DNA of 64,000 nucleotides from CAWBCR01 sp963787375 (GTDB taxonomy: Bacteria; Chloroflexota; Anaerolineae; Aggregatilineales; UBA3940). The notes under the pieces were generated by a model that was not told the DNA's origin, searched no databases, and worked only from the letters and a program-made list of their open reading frames with translations. Position 1 is the first letter of the stretch; each line of letters starts with the position of its first letter. Shown here piece by piece: positions 16,932 to 25,326 of the stretch. Location of the stretch: contig CAWBCR010000017.1 in assembly GCA_963787375.1 (NCBI GenBank), forward strand, positions 372,001 through 436,000, read 5' to 3'. Position numbers and translations under genes: made by a program.

Positions 16932-18575
16932 CTAAAAGATGCGGTGTACCCACTGACCGCCGAGCATGGTGCCCAGCACTTGTGTCGCGCCGATCATCAT
17001 CGGGTCACAGGTGAAGATATCCTGGTCGAGCACGACTAAGTCGGCCAGGTAGCCAGGGGACAGCCGCCCCAGGCGATCCTCCATGCCGGCGGCATAGGCC
17101 GGCCCGGTGGTGAAGCCGCGCAGCGCTTCTGCGACCGTCAGTCGCCCCTGTCCTTGTGGCCCGGCGCGCCAGCCTTCGGCGCCAGGCGATCCGTCCGCGC
17201 GGCGGCGCGTGACGGCGGCCTGAATATTTGGCAGCGGCTCAATCGGCTCGATAGGCGCATCGCTGCCCAGTGCCAGCACCGCGCCTGCGTCAAGCTGGAG
17301 CCGCCAATTGTAGGCAAAGTCGGCGCGGCTGCCCCAGTAGCGGTCGGCCATTTCCATATCGGACGTGGCGTGGTTGGGCTGCATCGAGGCAATGACGCCA
17401 AGCTGCCCCAAGCGTACGGCGTCATCGGGGTGGACGATCTGCACATGCTCGATGCGGTGGCGCATACCGGCGGGCATAACGCCACGCGCTGCTTCCTCTT
17501 TGCGGACAGCCTCATACACGTCCAGCACGTTGTGCACCGCGCGGTCGCCAATGGCGTGAATGGTCGACGGCAGACCTGCCGCGCTGGCCCGGCTGACGTT
17601 GTCCATCATCACTTCAGGGTCGGTCGTGCACATGCCGACGTTGTCCGGCTCACCCTCATAGGGTGCGATCATCCACGCGGTGCGCGGGCCGAGCGCGCCA
17701 TCGGCAAAGGTCTTGACGCCGCCGATGCGCAGCAAGTCGCTGCCAAAGCCCCAGCGCAGCCCCAGCTCAATAGCATGGTCGAGCAGTGTGACCGGGATGT
17801 TCTTGACGATGCGGAATGCCAGCTCGCCGCGCTGCTGCAGAAGCTGGTAAGCGCGGAAGGCCAGTGCGCCGTCAAAGTCGTGAACGCCCACCAGCCCGCC
17901 GCGCTGCCCCCGCGCGATGGCCACCTTGACCTCTTTAGCTACTTCTTCAGGCGAGGGCGTCGGGATGATGGGTTCGACCAACTCCATGGCCGACTCGAAT
18001 AGCACGCCTGCTGGGCTGCCCGACACATCACGGGCGATCTTGCCGCCGGGTGGGTCGGGCGTTGCGGCAGTAACGTGCGCTTTGCGCAGCGCCAGCGAGT
18101 TCACCCACGCAGCATGGCCGGACTGCGCGCCGAGATATACGGGATGATCAGGCACAAACGCGTCGAGCTGCGCAGCGGTGGGGAAGGCTCGATCGGGCCA
18201 CTTATCCTGTGCCCATCCGCGACCGCGCACCCATTCACCGGGGGGCACCTGCTGCGCCCGCTCTGCGACCAGCTCGGCGGCGTGCTGCGCGGACGCTGCC
18301 TGTGTCAGGTCGACGTTATACAGGAAGGCTGCATACCATGACAGGTGGACGTGTGCGTCGACCAGGCCAGGGATGACCGTGCGCCCACCCAGATCGACGG
18401 CCTTGCCGCCAGGAGCCAGGAGCGCGCGCATTTCGTCGCTGTCGCCCAGCGCGGCAACACGCCCATCGCGGATGGCCAGCGCTTCTACCTGTGGCTCCGC
18501 ACTGTCCTGGGTGGTGATCACGCCATTGTATAGAACAGTATTGACCTGCATGATGGCCCTGGATGTATTCGTCAC
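16932..18575 (-). CDS. YtcJ-like metal-dependent amidohydrolase
   Basis: A 547-residue amidohydrolase of the Amidohydro_3/YtcJ group. The metal-binding HxH is VDAHVHLSWY. The later histidines are in STIHAIGDRAVHNVLD and RIEHVQIVHPDD. The closing GSDAPIEPIEP holds the catalytic Asp, and the C-terminal PGYLADLVVLDQDIF strand is typical. Members cleave formamides or cyclic amides; the substrate is unknown. It starts with GTG overlapping the FHA gene's stop codon (GTGA), so translation is coupled to that gene. Confidence is high for family, low for substrate. Confidence 0.9.
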   Translation of the reverse strand: MTNTSRAIMQVNTVLYNGVITTQDSAEPQVEALAIRDGRVAALGDSDEMRALLAPGGKAVDLGGRTVIPGLVDAHVHLSWYAAFLYNVDLTQAASAQHAAELVAERAQQVPPGEWVRGRGWAQDKWPDRAFPTAAQLDAFVPDHPVYLGAQSGHAAWVNSLALRKAHVTAATPDPPGGKIARDVSGSPAGVLFESAMELVEPIIPTPSPEEVAKEVKVAIARGQRGGLVGVHDFDGALAFRAYQLLQQRGELAFRIVKNIPVTLLDHAIELGLRWGFGSDLLRIGGVKTFADGALGPRTAWMIAPYEGEPDNVGMCTTDPEVMMDNVSRASAAGLPSTIHAIGDRAVHNVLDVYEAVRKEEAARGVMPAGMRHRIEHVQIVHPDDAVRLGQLGVIASMQPNHATSDMEMADRYWGSRADFAYNWRLQLDAGAVLALGSDAPIEPIEPLPNIQAAVTRRRADGSPGAEGWRAGPQGQGRLTVAEALRGFTTGPAYAAGMEDRLGRLSPGYLADLVVLDQDIFTCDPMMIGATQVLGTMLGGQWVHRIF

Positions 18576-19189
18576 TCGCCTGGACGCGCGATGATCATGA
18601 TCTTGAAGTGAAGCTGGCCGAACGACATCACGTCACCATCTTCGAGGCGTAAGAAGTGCCCGAGCTTGGCGCGTACGCCGTTACAGTATGTGCCATTGGC
18701 GCTGCCCAGGTCGAACAGCAGCAGGCTGTCCTCCTCCGGGCGCAGCATGGCATGTTCCCTTGAGACCCCCAGTTCTTCCGCGCCATACGCTGTCAGGTCG
18801 ATGTCGATGCGAACGCCCTGGGCGAGGCGTCCCAGTTTCGCATCGTCATAGACTTCGAGCGCCAGCGGTATCTGGTCCACTTCATGGGGGATCAATACAA
18901 CTCGCCACAGCGTGAGCATGGCCTCTTTAGGTGACTTTATTGAGGCAAATGGGAGGGAGACAAAGTCGGCGAAGTCATGCGCTGAATACTTGGGAAAGTC
19001 ACTTGGCACCGTATAGACAGTTGCCGGCACGTGGGTCGAGTCGTTCGCCGACTTCGACTTGAGCGCCAGAGCAATCTCGATCAGCATGTCGACCAGTTCT
19101 TCCCTGGTCTTGCCTCTCAGCCAGTCCTGATCGAGCGTGGATGTCTGTCTACCACCCTTGATGCTGCCTGTACCTGAATCGGCTGCCAT
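18572..19189 (-). CDS. FHA-domain protein
   Basis: A 205-residue soluble protein. The C-terminal half is a forkhead-associated domain that binds phosphothreonine, with VSREHAMLRP, LLFDLGSANGTYCNG and LEDGDVMSFG as the conserved loops. The N-terminal half (TREELVDMLIEIALALKSK) is predicted helical, with no recognised domain. The ATG at 19187-19189, nine bases after GGGAGG, is preferred to an upstream GTG. No Ser/Thr kinase lies nearby to act as partner. It overlaps the amidohydrolase start by four bases. Confidence 0.88.
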   Translation of the reverse strand: MAADSGTGSIKGGRQTSTLDQDWLRGKTREELVDMLIEIALALKSKSANDSTHVPATVYTVPSDFPKYSAHDFADFVSLPFASIKSPKEAMLTLWRVVLIPHEVDQIPLALEVYDDAKLGRLAQGVRIDIDLTAYGAEELGVSREHAMLRPEEDSLLLFDLGSANGTYCNGVRAKLGHFLRLEDGDVMSFGQLHFKIMIIARPGE

Positions 19190-19296
19190 CAGCCACACCC
19201 TCCCTGTTGCCTACCAAATAACCCCTGATGCCCCATTGTAACCTGATAATTCTCATTGCTTCAAGCAATTCGCGCGGCGCAACGCGTGTTGATATG

Positions 19297-20130
19297 TCAG
19301 CCCTGCGCCCGGACCTGTGCCACCTGCGCCGCGTTGGGGATGCTGGACAGGCCGCTGCGGGTGACCGAGTCACTGGCCAGCCGTGTCGCGAAGCGCGCCG
19401 CGTGCAGCGCATCGCGGGTGGCGTGCAACTCACAGAAGAACGCGGCGGCGAAGATATCGCCGGCCCCGGTGGGATCGCGTTCGCCAACGCGCGGTGCGCG
19501 GATGTCGTGGGGCTCGCCCGAAACAAACAGCGTGCAGCCCCGCGCACCGCGCGTCACGACCATCACGCCGATCTGCGTGGCATAGCGCCTGGCCAGCGTT
19601 TCGTCGCCGCCGAGGTCCTCGATGCTCAACACCAGCGCCTGCGCGTGCGGCAGCACTTCATCTGCCGACTCCCACATTCGGAAGGACACACGGCCTGAGG
19701 CGTCCCACTGCCGCATCCAACCTTGCGGGGTGATGCCCACCAGCGCGCCGGGGAGCTGCTTCGCCAGGCCCGGTGCAACCTCATCGGCTACCGGGGCTAG
19801 GTGCACCAGCGGAGCCTGCTGCCAGCCTGCCGGCACATGATCAATCGTCAGCGGCGCGGCGCGGCTCACGAGTGTCTGCACGCGTCCGGCAGGTGTATAG
19901 GTATTCTCGAATGTCGTTGGCAGTTCAGACGGGATACAGGCCAGCGAGAGCGGCCTGAGCGGTTCAAGCAGTGGATACATCTCGTCGGGGGCGCTGGTCA
20001 CTACGCCAACGCGCCGTCCGAGCGCGTGGGCCGTCAGCGCACTAAAAGTGGCCGTCCCTCCCAGCCGGGGGCCGGTGGGCGCTAGGTCTTGACACACGTG
20101 GCCGATGATCAGATAGTCGACAACCTGCAT
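19297..20130 (-). CDS. PfkB-family sugar/nucleoside kinase
   Basis: A 277-residue protein of the ribokinase family. The N-terminal glycine-rich segment is PRLGGTATFSALTAHALG. The anion hole and catalytic base motif is ERDPTGAGDIFAAAFF. It transfers phosphate from ATP to a sugar or nucleoside; the acceptor cannot be told. It is slightly shorter than typical ribokinase, with a short lid. It stands alone between the FHA gene and the jag operon end. Confidence 0.87.
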   Translation of the reverse strand: MQVVDYLIIGHVCQDLAPTGPRLGGTATFSALTAHALGRRVGVVTSAPDEMYPLLEPLRPLSLACIPSELPTTFENTYTPAGRVQTLVSRAAPLTIDHVPAGWQQAPLVHLAPVADEVAPGLAKQLPGALVGITPQGWMRQWDASGRVSFRMWESADEVLPHAQALVLSIEDLGGDETLARRYATQIGVMVVTRGARGCTLFVSGEPHDIRAPRVGERDPTGAGDIFAAAFFCELHATRDALHAARFATRLASDSVTRSGLSSIPNAAQVAQVRAQG

Positions 20131-20157
20131 AGTCAGGTGCGTGATGAGCTAACTGAG

Positions 20158-20181
20158 AAGGGGACGCGCGACGCCCCTTTT
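20158..20181. terminator. Terminator hairpin between jag and the PfkB gene
   Basis: AAGGGG (20158-20163) and CCCCTT (20174-20179) flank a small CG-rich inner stem and are followed by T residues on the plus strand. On the minus strand it lies 20 bases after the jag stop codon. Confidence 0.6.
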
Positions 20182-20200
20182 TGTGAAGGCAGCCGGAGTG

Positions 20201-21049
20201 TTACTGCCCTGCGTCGCGCACCGGGATGATCGTCACCTTGCGTTCGTCGCCGGTGCCAACGCTCTCGGTCGTAACGGTCTGGTCCTCGCGCAGCGTGATG
20301 TGGATGATGCGCCGTTCGTTGGGCGGCATCGGCTCCAGCGTCACGGTCTTGCCGAGCCGTTTGGCCTGTTCAGCCATACGGTGGGCCAGGCTGCGCAGCT
20401 GTTCTTCGCGGCGAGACTTGTAGTCTTCCACGTCGACGACGACGTTAGCGCGCTGCTGAAGCTCGCGGCTGACAATCAGCCGTAAGATGTACTGGAGCGC
20501 GTTAAGTGTCTCGCCGCGTCTTCCGATCAGCGCACCCAGGTCGGCCCCACGGATGTTGAGTACCCACGGTGCCTCTTCGGAAGGCCCGGCTGGTTCGGCA
20601 CGGTAGCTCTGTACTGTGACGTCCTTCACGCCCATCTGCGTCAGCAGCTCGGTCAGAACGTCGCGCCCGACAGTGGCTTCCTCATCGTCTGCAGCCTCGG
20701 CGTCGGCGGGCCGCCGTTCTGCCTGATAAGCCTGTTCGGCAGCGGGCATCTCAACGGCCTGAGCAGGCGGCTGGGACCATGATTCGGGTTGAGGCGCAGG
20801 CGTGGGTTCGTGCCGAGAAACGGTCGGAGAAGGGGCGGGTCTGGCTGCGCGGGCCGGTGCGCGGAGGGGGGTCAGCCGGACGACGGCGTCGCGAGCGCCC
20901 ATGCCAAGCACGCCGCGACTGCCCTCTTCGACGATCTCGATGATGACTTCGCTGCGGGCCAGGCCTAACTGAGACAACCCTTTTTCGATGGCATCCTCAA
21001 GTGACGAGGCTGTTACGTCAATCGATTGAAGGGGATCGCTGTCACTCAT
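20201..21049 (-). CDS. jag: RNA-binding protein KhpB/Jag
   Basis: A 282-residue RNA-binding protein. A Jag-N domain (residues about 1-55, SLEDAIEKGLSQLGL) is joined by an acidic, proline-rich linker to a KH domain (GADLGALIGRRGETLNALQYI) and a C-terminal R3H domain (RIIHITLREDQTV, R in NERR). With KhpA such proteins bind many transcripts and influence cell-wall synthesis. It closes the rpmH-yidC operon, as in many bacteria. ATG 21047-21049 behind GAGG is chosen over an upstream TTG. Confidence 0.93.
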   Translation of the reverse strand: MSDSDPLQSIDVTASSLEDAIEKGLSQLGLARSEVIIEIVEEGSRGVLGMGARDAVVRLTPLRAPARAARPAPSPTVSRHEPTPAPQPESWSQPPAQAVEMPAAEQAYQAERRPADAEAADDEEATVGRDVLTELLTQMGVKDVTVQSYRAEPAGPSEEAPWVLNIRGADLGALIGRRGETLNALQYILRLIVSRELQQRANVVVDVEDYKSRREEQLRSLAHRMAEQAKRLGKTVTLEPMPPNERRIIHITLREDQTVTTESVGTGDERKVTIIPVRDAGQ

Positions 21050-21070
21050 GTTTCGGACCTCGCTTTGCAA

Positions 21071-21106
21071 GCCTGACCAGTGCTGCCGTTGCCGGGCTGG
21101 TCAGGC
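21071..21106 (-). promoter_or_regulatory. Strong intercistronic hairpin between yidC and jag
   Basis: GCCTGACCAG (21071-21080) pairs perfectly with CTGGTCAGGC (21097-21106). There is no T-run, so it is more likely an mRNA-stability or processing element than a terminator. Confidence 0.55.
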
Positions 21107-21132
21107 GGTGTTTGTGTCACATTGCCGCCGGT

Positions 21133-21972
21133 CTATTTATGTTTGGGACGGGACTTCCGACGGTCTTTTGAGTTGTCTTTGGGCTGTGGAAGACCCAGCA
21201 GACCGGGCAGGCTGAAACTGCCGTCCTCCGTCCCAAACAGGTTCTTGAGGGTGGCCTTGCCCATCGCCGCGTACTGGAGGAAACCCATCAGGCCAGAGAC
21301 TAGCCAGTAAACCGACAATCCGGAAGGCAGCGTGATAGAGATGTAGCCGATAAACAGCGGCATTGTCAGCTGCATCGAGCGGCTCATGGCGGCTGACTGT
21401 TGATCGGCGCTGGGCGGTGTCAGAATCTTCTGTTGGAGCCACGTGATGACCACGACCAGGATCGGCAGGACATAGATCGGGTCAGGCGAAGCCAGGTTCA
21501 GGTACCAGAAATGGCTGTTGAGCGGGATCAGCGTCGTGGCCTTGGGCAGCCAGCTCAACCACGCTGGCACCGGGTGGTACAGGTGCTGCGATAGCTCGAT
21601 CAGCTGCAGCGGCGACGCTGCCAGCGAGCGCGTGATGGCCTCATACAGTCCGATCAGGATCGGGAACTGGACCAGCGTTGGCAGGCAGCCGCCGAGCGGG
21701 CTGATGCCGGCTTCGCGGTACATCTCCATCGTCTTGCGCTGGAGCGTCTCCGGGTCGCTCTTGTACTTTTCCTGCAGCTTTTTCAGCTCCGGCTGGAGTG
21801 TCTGCATGCCGGCTGCCGACTTCTGCTGCTGCCACGTCAGCGGAAAAGTGACCAGCCGGATCAGGACCGTCACCAGGACGATTGACACCACGTAGCTATT
21901 GCCAAACAACCCATACAGCCAGATCAGCAGATTGACCATCGGGTTCAGGAAGACCACATTCCAAAGGTTCAT
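21133..21972 (-). CDS. yidC: Membrane protein insertase YidC/Oxa1
   Basis: A 279-residue insertase of the Gram-positive (short) type, without the large periplasmic domain. Helices are visible at residues about 8-45, 95-115, 165-185 and 200-235. The conserved arginine in the hydrophilic groove lies in VLIRLVTFPLTWQQ, and the cytoplasmic hairpin is LQPELKKLQEKYKSDPETLQRKTMEMYREAGISP. The basic C-terminus (KDRRKSRPKHK) is suited to ribosome contact. It inserts membrane proteins alone or with SecYEG. Confidence 0.96.
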   Translation of the reverse strand: MNLWNVVFLNPMVNLLIWLYGLFGNSYVVSIVLVTVLIRLVTFPLTWQQQKSAAGMQTLQPELKKLQEKYKSDPETLQRKTMEMYREAGISPLGGCLPTLVQFPILIGLYEAITRSLAASPLQLIELSQHLYHPVPAWLSWLPKATTLIPLNSHFWYLNLASPDPIYVLPILVVVITWLQQKILTPPSADQQSAAMSRSMQLTMPLFIGYISITLPSGLSVYWLVSGLMGFLQYAAMGKATLKNLFGTEDGSFSLPGLLGLPQPKDNSKDRRKSRPKHK

Positions 21973-21992
21973 GCCCAGGCTACTCTCTCTGG

Positions 21993-23177
21993 TTACGATG
22001 CGGGCTTGAAAGCCCAGCTTTCCAGCAGCGTGGAGCGGCTAAAAGCCAGCAGCGGGCTGTCGCCCTTAGTTGCTCCAATAATCAGCAAGTCATTATACAC
22101 AATCGGCGGTGCATACAGCGGGACGGTCTGTGTGGAAGTGCCCGTCTCAAAGAACAGGAAGCGGCTTGTGATATCGGTGGTCACGCTGACCGGCGCAATC
22201 GCTTTAGTGCCATCGTTGGTGTTCACCACATAGATGTAGGAATCGCCGGAGGCGACATAGGCCACGCGGCTGCCGTCGGCAGCGTCGGCCAGCGCCGGCG
22301 CACCGACCACTGGGCCAGTCGTGCTGAACCGCCACTTTTCAGTGCCATCTTTCGGATCGAGGGCAAAGACAAGCCCGTCCAGATCGCCGCCGATGAGGTA
22401 GCCCGATACGTCGTCCAGCACCGGGCTGCTCCACACCCAGTTTGACGTCTCGTAGGTCCACAACACCTTCTGAGTAGCTATGTCGAGCGCATACACATGA
22501 TCGTTGAAGCTGCCGAAGTACAGCACGCCGTCGTACAGTGTTGGCGTGCCGACCACGCCGCCCATCGCCGGGTCGAGCGTCTCGCCCTCAGCCGGGAACT
22601 GCCAGTTCAACGTGCCGGTCTTGGCGTCGACGGCATAGATATGCTTGTCGAGCGAGGTGATATACAGCACGCCGCTGTCAAGCAGCGGCGTTGCCCAGAT
22701 GTCACGGCCAACCTTGAATGTCCAGATCTTACCGCCATTGGTGCGGTCGAGCGCGTAGAGGGTCCCGTCAACCGTTCCAGCGTAGACGTACTGGTCGCCA
22801 ATGACGCCCCCGCCGATGAATCGCGAGCGATCGCTTTTGAACGACCATATCTCCTGGCCGTTGGCCGGGTTGAGGCCGAAGATCGAGTCCGTGTAGTCGG
22901 TGACGACAACCAGGTCGCTGGAAACAGCCGGGGCAGCGTAGAAGGTCTCGCTGCGTACCGCTTCGGTCGGGAATTTCCAGGTAGCGATGTGCGTTTCGGG
23001 GCTAATCGCATAAACCGCCGGGCCGTAGGCCATATAGATCATGTCGCCGGATACAGTGATGCCCGGCCAGCTTGCACCGGTCAGCGCCACCGTTGAGCCC
23101 GTGCACCCGGCCATCGCGACGGCCAGCACCAGCAGCGCCGCTCCAACCAGCCAGAATCGTAGCTTTCTGGTAATCAA
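21993..23177 (-). CDS. PQQ-type beta-propeller lipoprotein
   Basis: A 394-residue lipoprotein (lipobox VAMAGC, lipidated C25) made of repeated propeller blades. Repeats follow the pattern G-x-V-Y-A-L-D-x-x-x-G-x-x-x-W, for example GTLYALDRTNGGKIWTFK, KHIYAVDAKTGTLNWQF and HVYALDIATQKVLWTYE. It resembles the Gram-negative outer-membrane assembly factor BamB in fold, but this organism shows no outer-membrane genes here. Its gene overlaps yidD by four bases and precedes yidC by 20, so it is an integral member of the insertase operon. A role at the membrane during protein insertion or folding is inferred only from position. Confidence 0.88.
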   Translation of the reverse strand: MITRKLRFWLVGAALLVLAVAMAGCTGSTVALTGASWPGITVSGDMIYMAYGPAVYAISPETHIATWKFPTEAVRSETFYAAPAVSSDLVVVTDYTDSIFGLNPANGQEIWSFKSDRSRFIGGGVIGDQYVYAGTVDGTLYALDRTNGGKIWTFKVGRDIWATPLLDSGVLYITSLDKHIYAVDAKTGTLNWQFPAEGETLDPAMGGVVGTPTLYDGVLYFGSFNDHVYALDIATQKVLWTYETSNWVWSSPVLDDVSGYLIGGDLDGLVFALDPKDGTEKWRFSTTGPVVGAPALADAADGSRVAYVASGDSYIYVVNTNDGTKAIAPVSVTTDITSRFLFFETGTSTQTVPLYAPPIVYNDLLIIGATKGDSPLLAFSRSTLLESWAFKPAS

Positions 23178-23398
23178 AAATGAAACTCCTCAGGAACGGG
23201 GTCATAGCCACCGGGGTTAAAGGGCTGACAGCGCGCAACGCGCTTGACAGTCAGCCACCCCCCCCGGAAGAAACCAAAACGCTCAAAAGCCTCATATCCA
23301 TACCGCGAGCATGTCGGTGTGAAGCGGCAGGAGGGCGGCAGCAGTGGCGAAAGCGTCAATTGGTAGAGGCGTATCAGCCCCATTGCAATGTACTTCAT
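23174..23398 (-). CDS. yidD: Membrane protein insertion efficiency factor YidD
   Basis: A 74-residue protein with the full family signature: LIRLYQLTLSPLLPPSCRFTPTCSRYGYEAFERFG, then RCQPFNPGGYDPVP. It is a small amphipathic protein that assists YidC. It sits two bases after rnpA and overlaps the propeller lipoprotein gene by four bases. Confidence 0.96.
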   Translation of the reverse strand: MKYIAMGLIRLYQLTLSPLLPPSCRFTPTCSRYGYEAFERFGFFRGGWLTVKRVARCQPFNPGGYDPVPEEFHF

Positions 23399-23400
23399 GG

Positions 23401-23748
23401 CTATCTGCTACCCGCCAGTAGCCCGGCCCGTTCGAACAGACTTCCCAATCCCTCGACCAGTTCTGCATAGCTGGCACTGGATGCAGGTGGGTGTGCCACG
23501 ATGACCAGGTCGTAACCCGGCAGAAGCTGTGGCAGCCACTCGTGCGTGGCTGACCGGATGCGCCGCTTGGTCCGGTTCCGCATCACGGCTTTCCCAACCC
23601 GGCGGCTGACAACAAACCCGAACCGGCTGTGAGGCAGGTCGTTGGGCAACGTGTTGAGCGTGAGTAGTCTGTCGCGCCAGTGCCGCCCGCTGTGTCTGGC
23701 TGTCTCAAAGTCTTCAGGCCGAGTCAGCCGCATATTACGGGCGAACAT
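23401..23748 (-). CDS. rnpA: Ribonuclease P protein component
   Basis: A 115-residue basic protein that binds RNase P RNA and helps process tRNA 5' ends. The RNR signature is GKAVMRNRTKRRIR, preceded by FGFVVSRRVG, and the strand DLVIVAHP is present. Length and position after rpmH are standard. Confidence 0.95.
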   Translation of the reverse strand: MFARNMRLTRPEDFETARHSGRHWRDRLLTLNTLPNDLPHSRFGFVVSRRVGKAVMRNRTKRRIRSATHEWLPQLLPGYDLVIVAHPPASSASYAELVEGLGSLFERAGLLAGSR

Positions 23749-23772
23749 GGGTATCTGTCCTGTTGGGCCCGG

Positions 23773-23946
23773 CTAGCTCTTCCAGTTCACTTTCTTAATA
23801 TGGTTCGGCTTGACGCTCAGACGCAGGCGGCCCTTGGCGCGCCGTGCCTTGAGCACATCACGGCCACCACGGGTCTTCATACGCTGACGGAAGCCGTGAA
23901 CACGCATACGTCGGCGTTTCTTGGGTTGCCAGGTTCTCTTGGGCAT
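23773..23946 (-). CDS. rpmH: 50S ribosomal protein L34
   Basis: Read directly from the minus strand. ATG 23944-23946 encodes MPKRTWQPKKRRRM, RVHGFRQRMKTRGGRDVL and KARRAKGRLRLSV, the L34 core, ending at TAG 23773-23775. The protein has 57 residues; most L34 proteins have about 44-47. The extra tail is KPNHIKKVNWKS. AAGAGG lies eight bases before the start. It is the first gene of the rpmH-rnpA-yidD-lipoprotein-yidC-jag operon. Confidence 0.96.
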   Translation of the reverse strand: MPKRTWQPKKRRRMRVHGFRQRMKTRGGRDVLKARRAKGRLRLSVKPNHIKKVNWKS

Positions 23947-23973
23947 GATGATAACCTCTTCTTCACAAATTAT

Positions 23974-23994
23974 CCGCCCCGATTGGCGGGGCGG
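23974..23994 (-). promoter_or_regulatory. Hairpin in the rpmH 5' leader
   Basis: CCGCCCC (23974-23980) pairs with GGGGCGG (23988-23994), about 28 bases before the rpmH start and downstream of the promoter. It could modulate ribosomal-protein expression. No known leader class is recognised. Confidence 0.45.
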
Positions 23995-24045
23995 GCTTCA
24001 TCTGCTGCATACAAATGGTGATGCATGGCAAGCATGTGACTTGAG

Positions 24046-24074
24046 ATTATATCGCACGCACAAATCGCGGTCAA
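24046..24074 (-). promoter_or_regulatory. Strong promoter of the rpmH operon
   Basis: On the minus strand TTGACC (24069-24074), exactly 17 bases, TATAAT (24046-24051). The 5' leader would be about 95 bases. This is the best sigma-A match in the window. Confidence 0.88.
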
Positions 24075-24204
24075 AACGCTGCAACCGTGTCTGCCGCTGA
24101 GGCCATTGACTCTTCGTGCCCATCGTTGCGGTGGGCGGCGCATCTTGGTTAATATCTCCATGCGGGCACCATTTTGTTTTCAGGTATCGTCGAGAAGAGG
24201 GATG

Positions 24205-25296
24205 ATGGGCGACAAGACACATACACGGTTGGTTTTACCGGGACCGGTCGAGGTGCGGCGCGAGGTCCTGGAGGCACAGTCAACATGGATGATCGGGCAC
24301 CGCTCAACGGCCTTCGTCGATCTGTTCGCCCGGATGCAGGACAAGCTCAAACAGGCATTCCTGACCCGTAACCGGGTGTTCGTGGTGGGATCATCGGGGA
24401 CCGGGTTGTGGGAAGGTGCATCGCGCAACTGCATCCGCGACGACCGCAGGGCGCTTCACTTTGTGAGCGGGGCTTTCAGCGAGCGTTGGGCGCAGGTCAG
24501 CCAGGCTAACGGCAAGCAGGTCGATGTGATCAGCGTTGAGTGGGGGCAGGCGTTCACGCCGGAGATTGTCGCCGATGCGTTGAAGGGCAAGCATTACGAC
24601 GCAGTGTGTATCGTCCACAACGAGACCAGCACTGGCGTCACCAACCCCATTCGCCAGATCTCGGAGGTCGTGCGCGGGCACAACGACGACGCGCTGCTGC
24701 TGGTGGATACAGTCAGCGGATTCCTGGGCGCGGAATTGCGCGTCGACGAGTGGGGCATCGACTTCGCGCTAACCTCGTCGCAGAAGGCGTTCGCGCTGCC
24801 GCCGGGGCTGGCCTTCGCCGCTGTCAGCGACCGGGTGCTTGAGCGCGCCAAACAGGTCGAGCATCGCGGCTATTATTTCGATTTTCTGGAGATCGATGCC
24901 TCTCTCCAGAAAAACAACACCCCCTCTACCCCGCCCATCTCGCTGATGTTCGCCGCCGACCGCCAGCTTGACGACGTGCTCGAAGAAGGTGTCGAGCAAC
25001 GCTGGGCGCGGCACATGCAGATGCGCGACCGGACCATCGCCTGGGCGCAGGAGCGCGGGTTCGGATTGTTTGCGCAGGATGGCTACCGCTCGCCGACCGT
25101 GACCGCCGTCGCCAACACGCGCGGCGTCGACATGAATGAGATGGCCGATTTCATGAAGAAGGAAAAGGGCTTCGCCATCGACAAGGGCTACGGCAAAATC
25201 AAGGGCAAGACCTTCCGCATTGCGCATATGGGCGACATGCAGCCCTCGACGTTGGCAGAAGTTCTGGCCGGCATCGATGCCTTCATCGGTGTTTGA
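24205..25296 (+). CDS. Class V aminotransferase (phosphoserine/serine-type)
   Basis: A 363-residue PLP enzyme. The phosphate-binding SSGTGLWEGA, the cofactor Asp in LLLVDTVSGFLGAE and the Schiff-base lysine in TSSQKAFALPPG (about residue 192) are visible. Sequence style is that of alanine/serine-glyoxylate aminotransferases. Its close linkage to a 3-phosphoglycerate dehydrogenase 30 bases downstream suggests it supplies the transamination step of serine synthesis (3-phosphohydroxypyruvate to phosphoserine), or interconverts serine and hydroxypyruvate. ATG 24205 is preferred to ATG 24202 because of spacing from AGAAGAGG. Confidence 0.87.
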   Translation: MGDKTHTRLVLPGPVEVRREVLEAQSTWMIGHRSTAFVDLFARMQDKLKQAFLTRNRVFVVGSSGTGLWEGASRNCIRDDRRALHFVSGAFSERWAQVSQANGKQVDVISVEWGQAFTPEIVADALKGKHYDAVCIVHNETSTGVTNPIRQISEVVRGHNDDALLLVDTVSGFLGAELRVDEWGIDFALTSSQKAFALPPGLAFAAVSDRVLERAKQVEHRGYYFDFLEIDASLQKNNTPSTPPISLMFAADRQLDDVLEEGVEQRWARHMQMRDRTIAWAQERGFGLFAQDGYRSPTVTAVANTRGVDMNEMADFMKKEKGFAIDKGYGKIKGKTFRIAHMGDMQPSTLAEVLAGIDAFIGV

Positions 25297-25326
25297 CAGC
25301 GTATCGCAGCAGAAAGCGAGCATCAC

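Noticed and set aside
23947..24105. Replication origin beside rpmH
   Set aside because: No DnaA boxes were found, and dnaA is not adjacent. The AT content is explained by the operon promoter.
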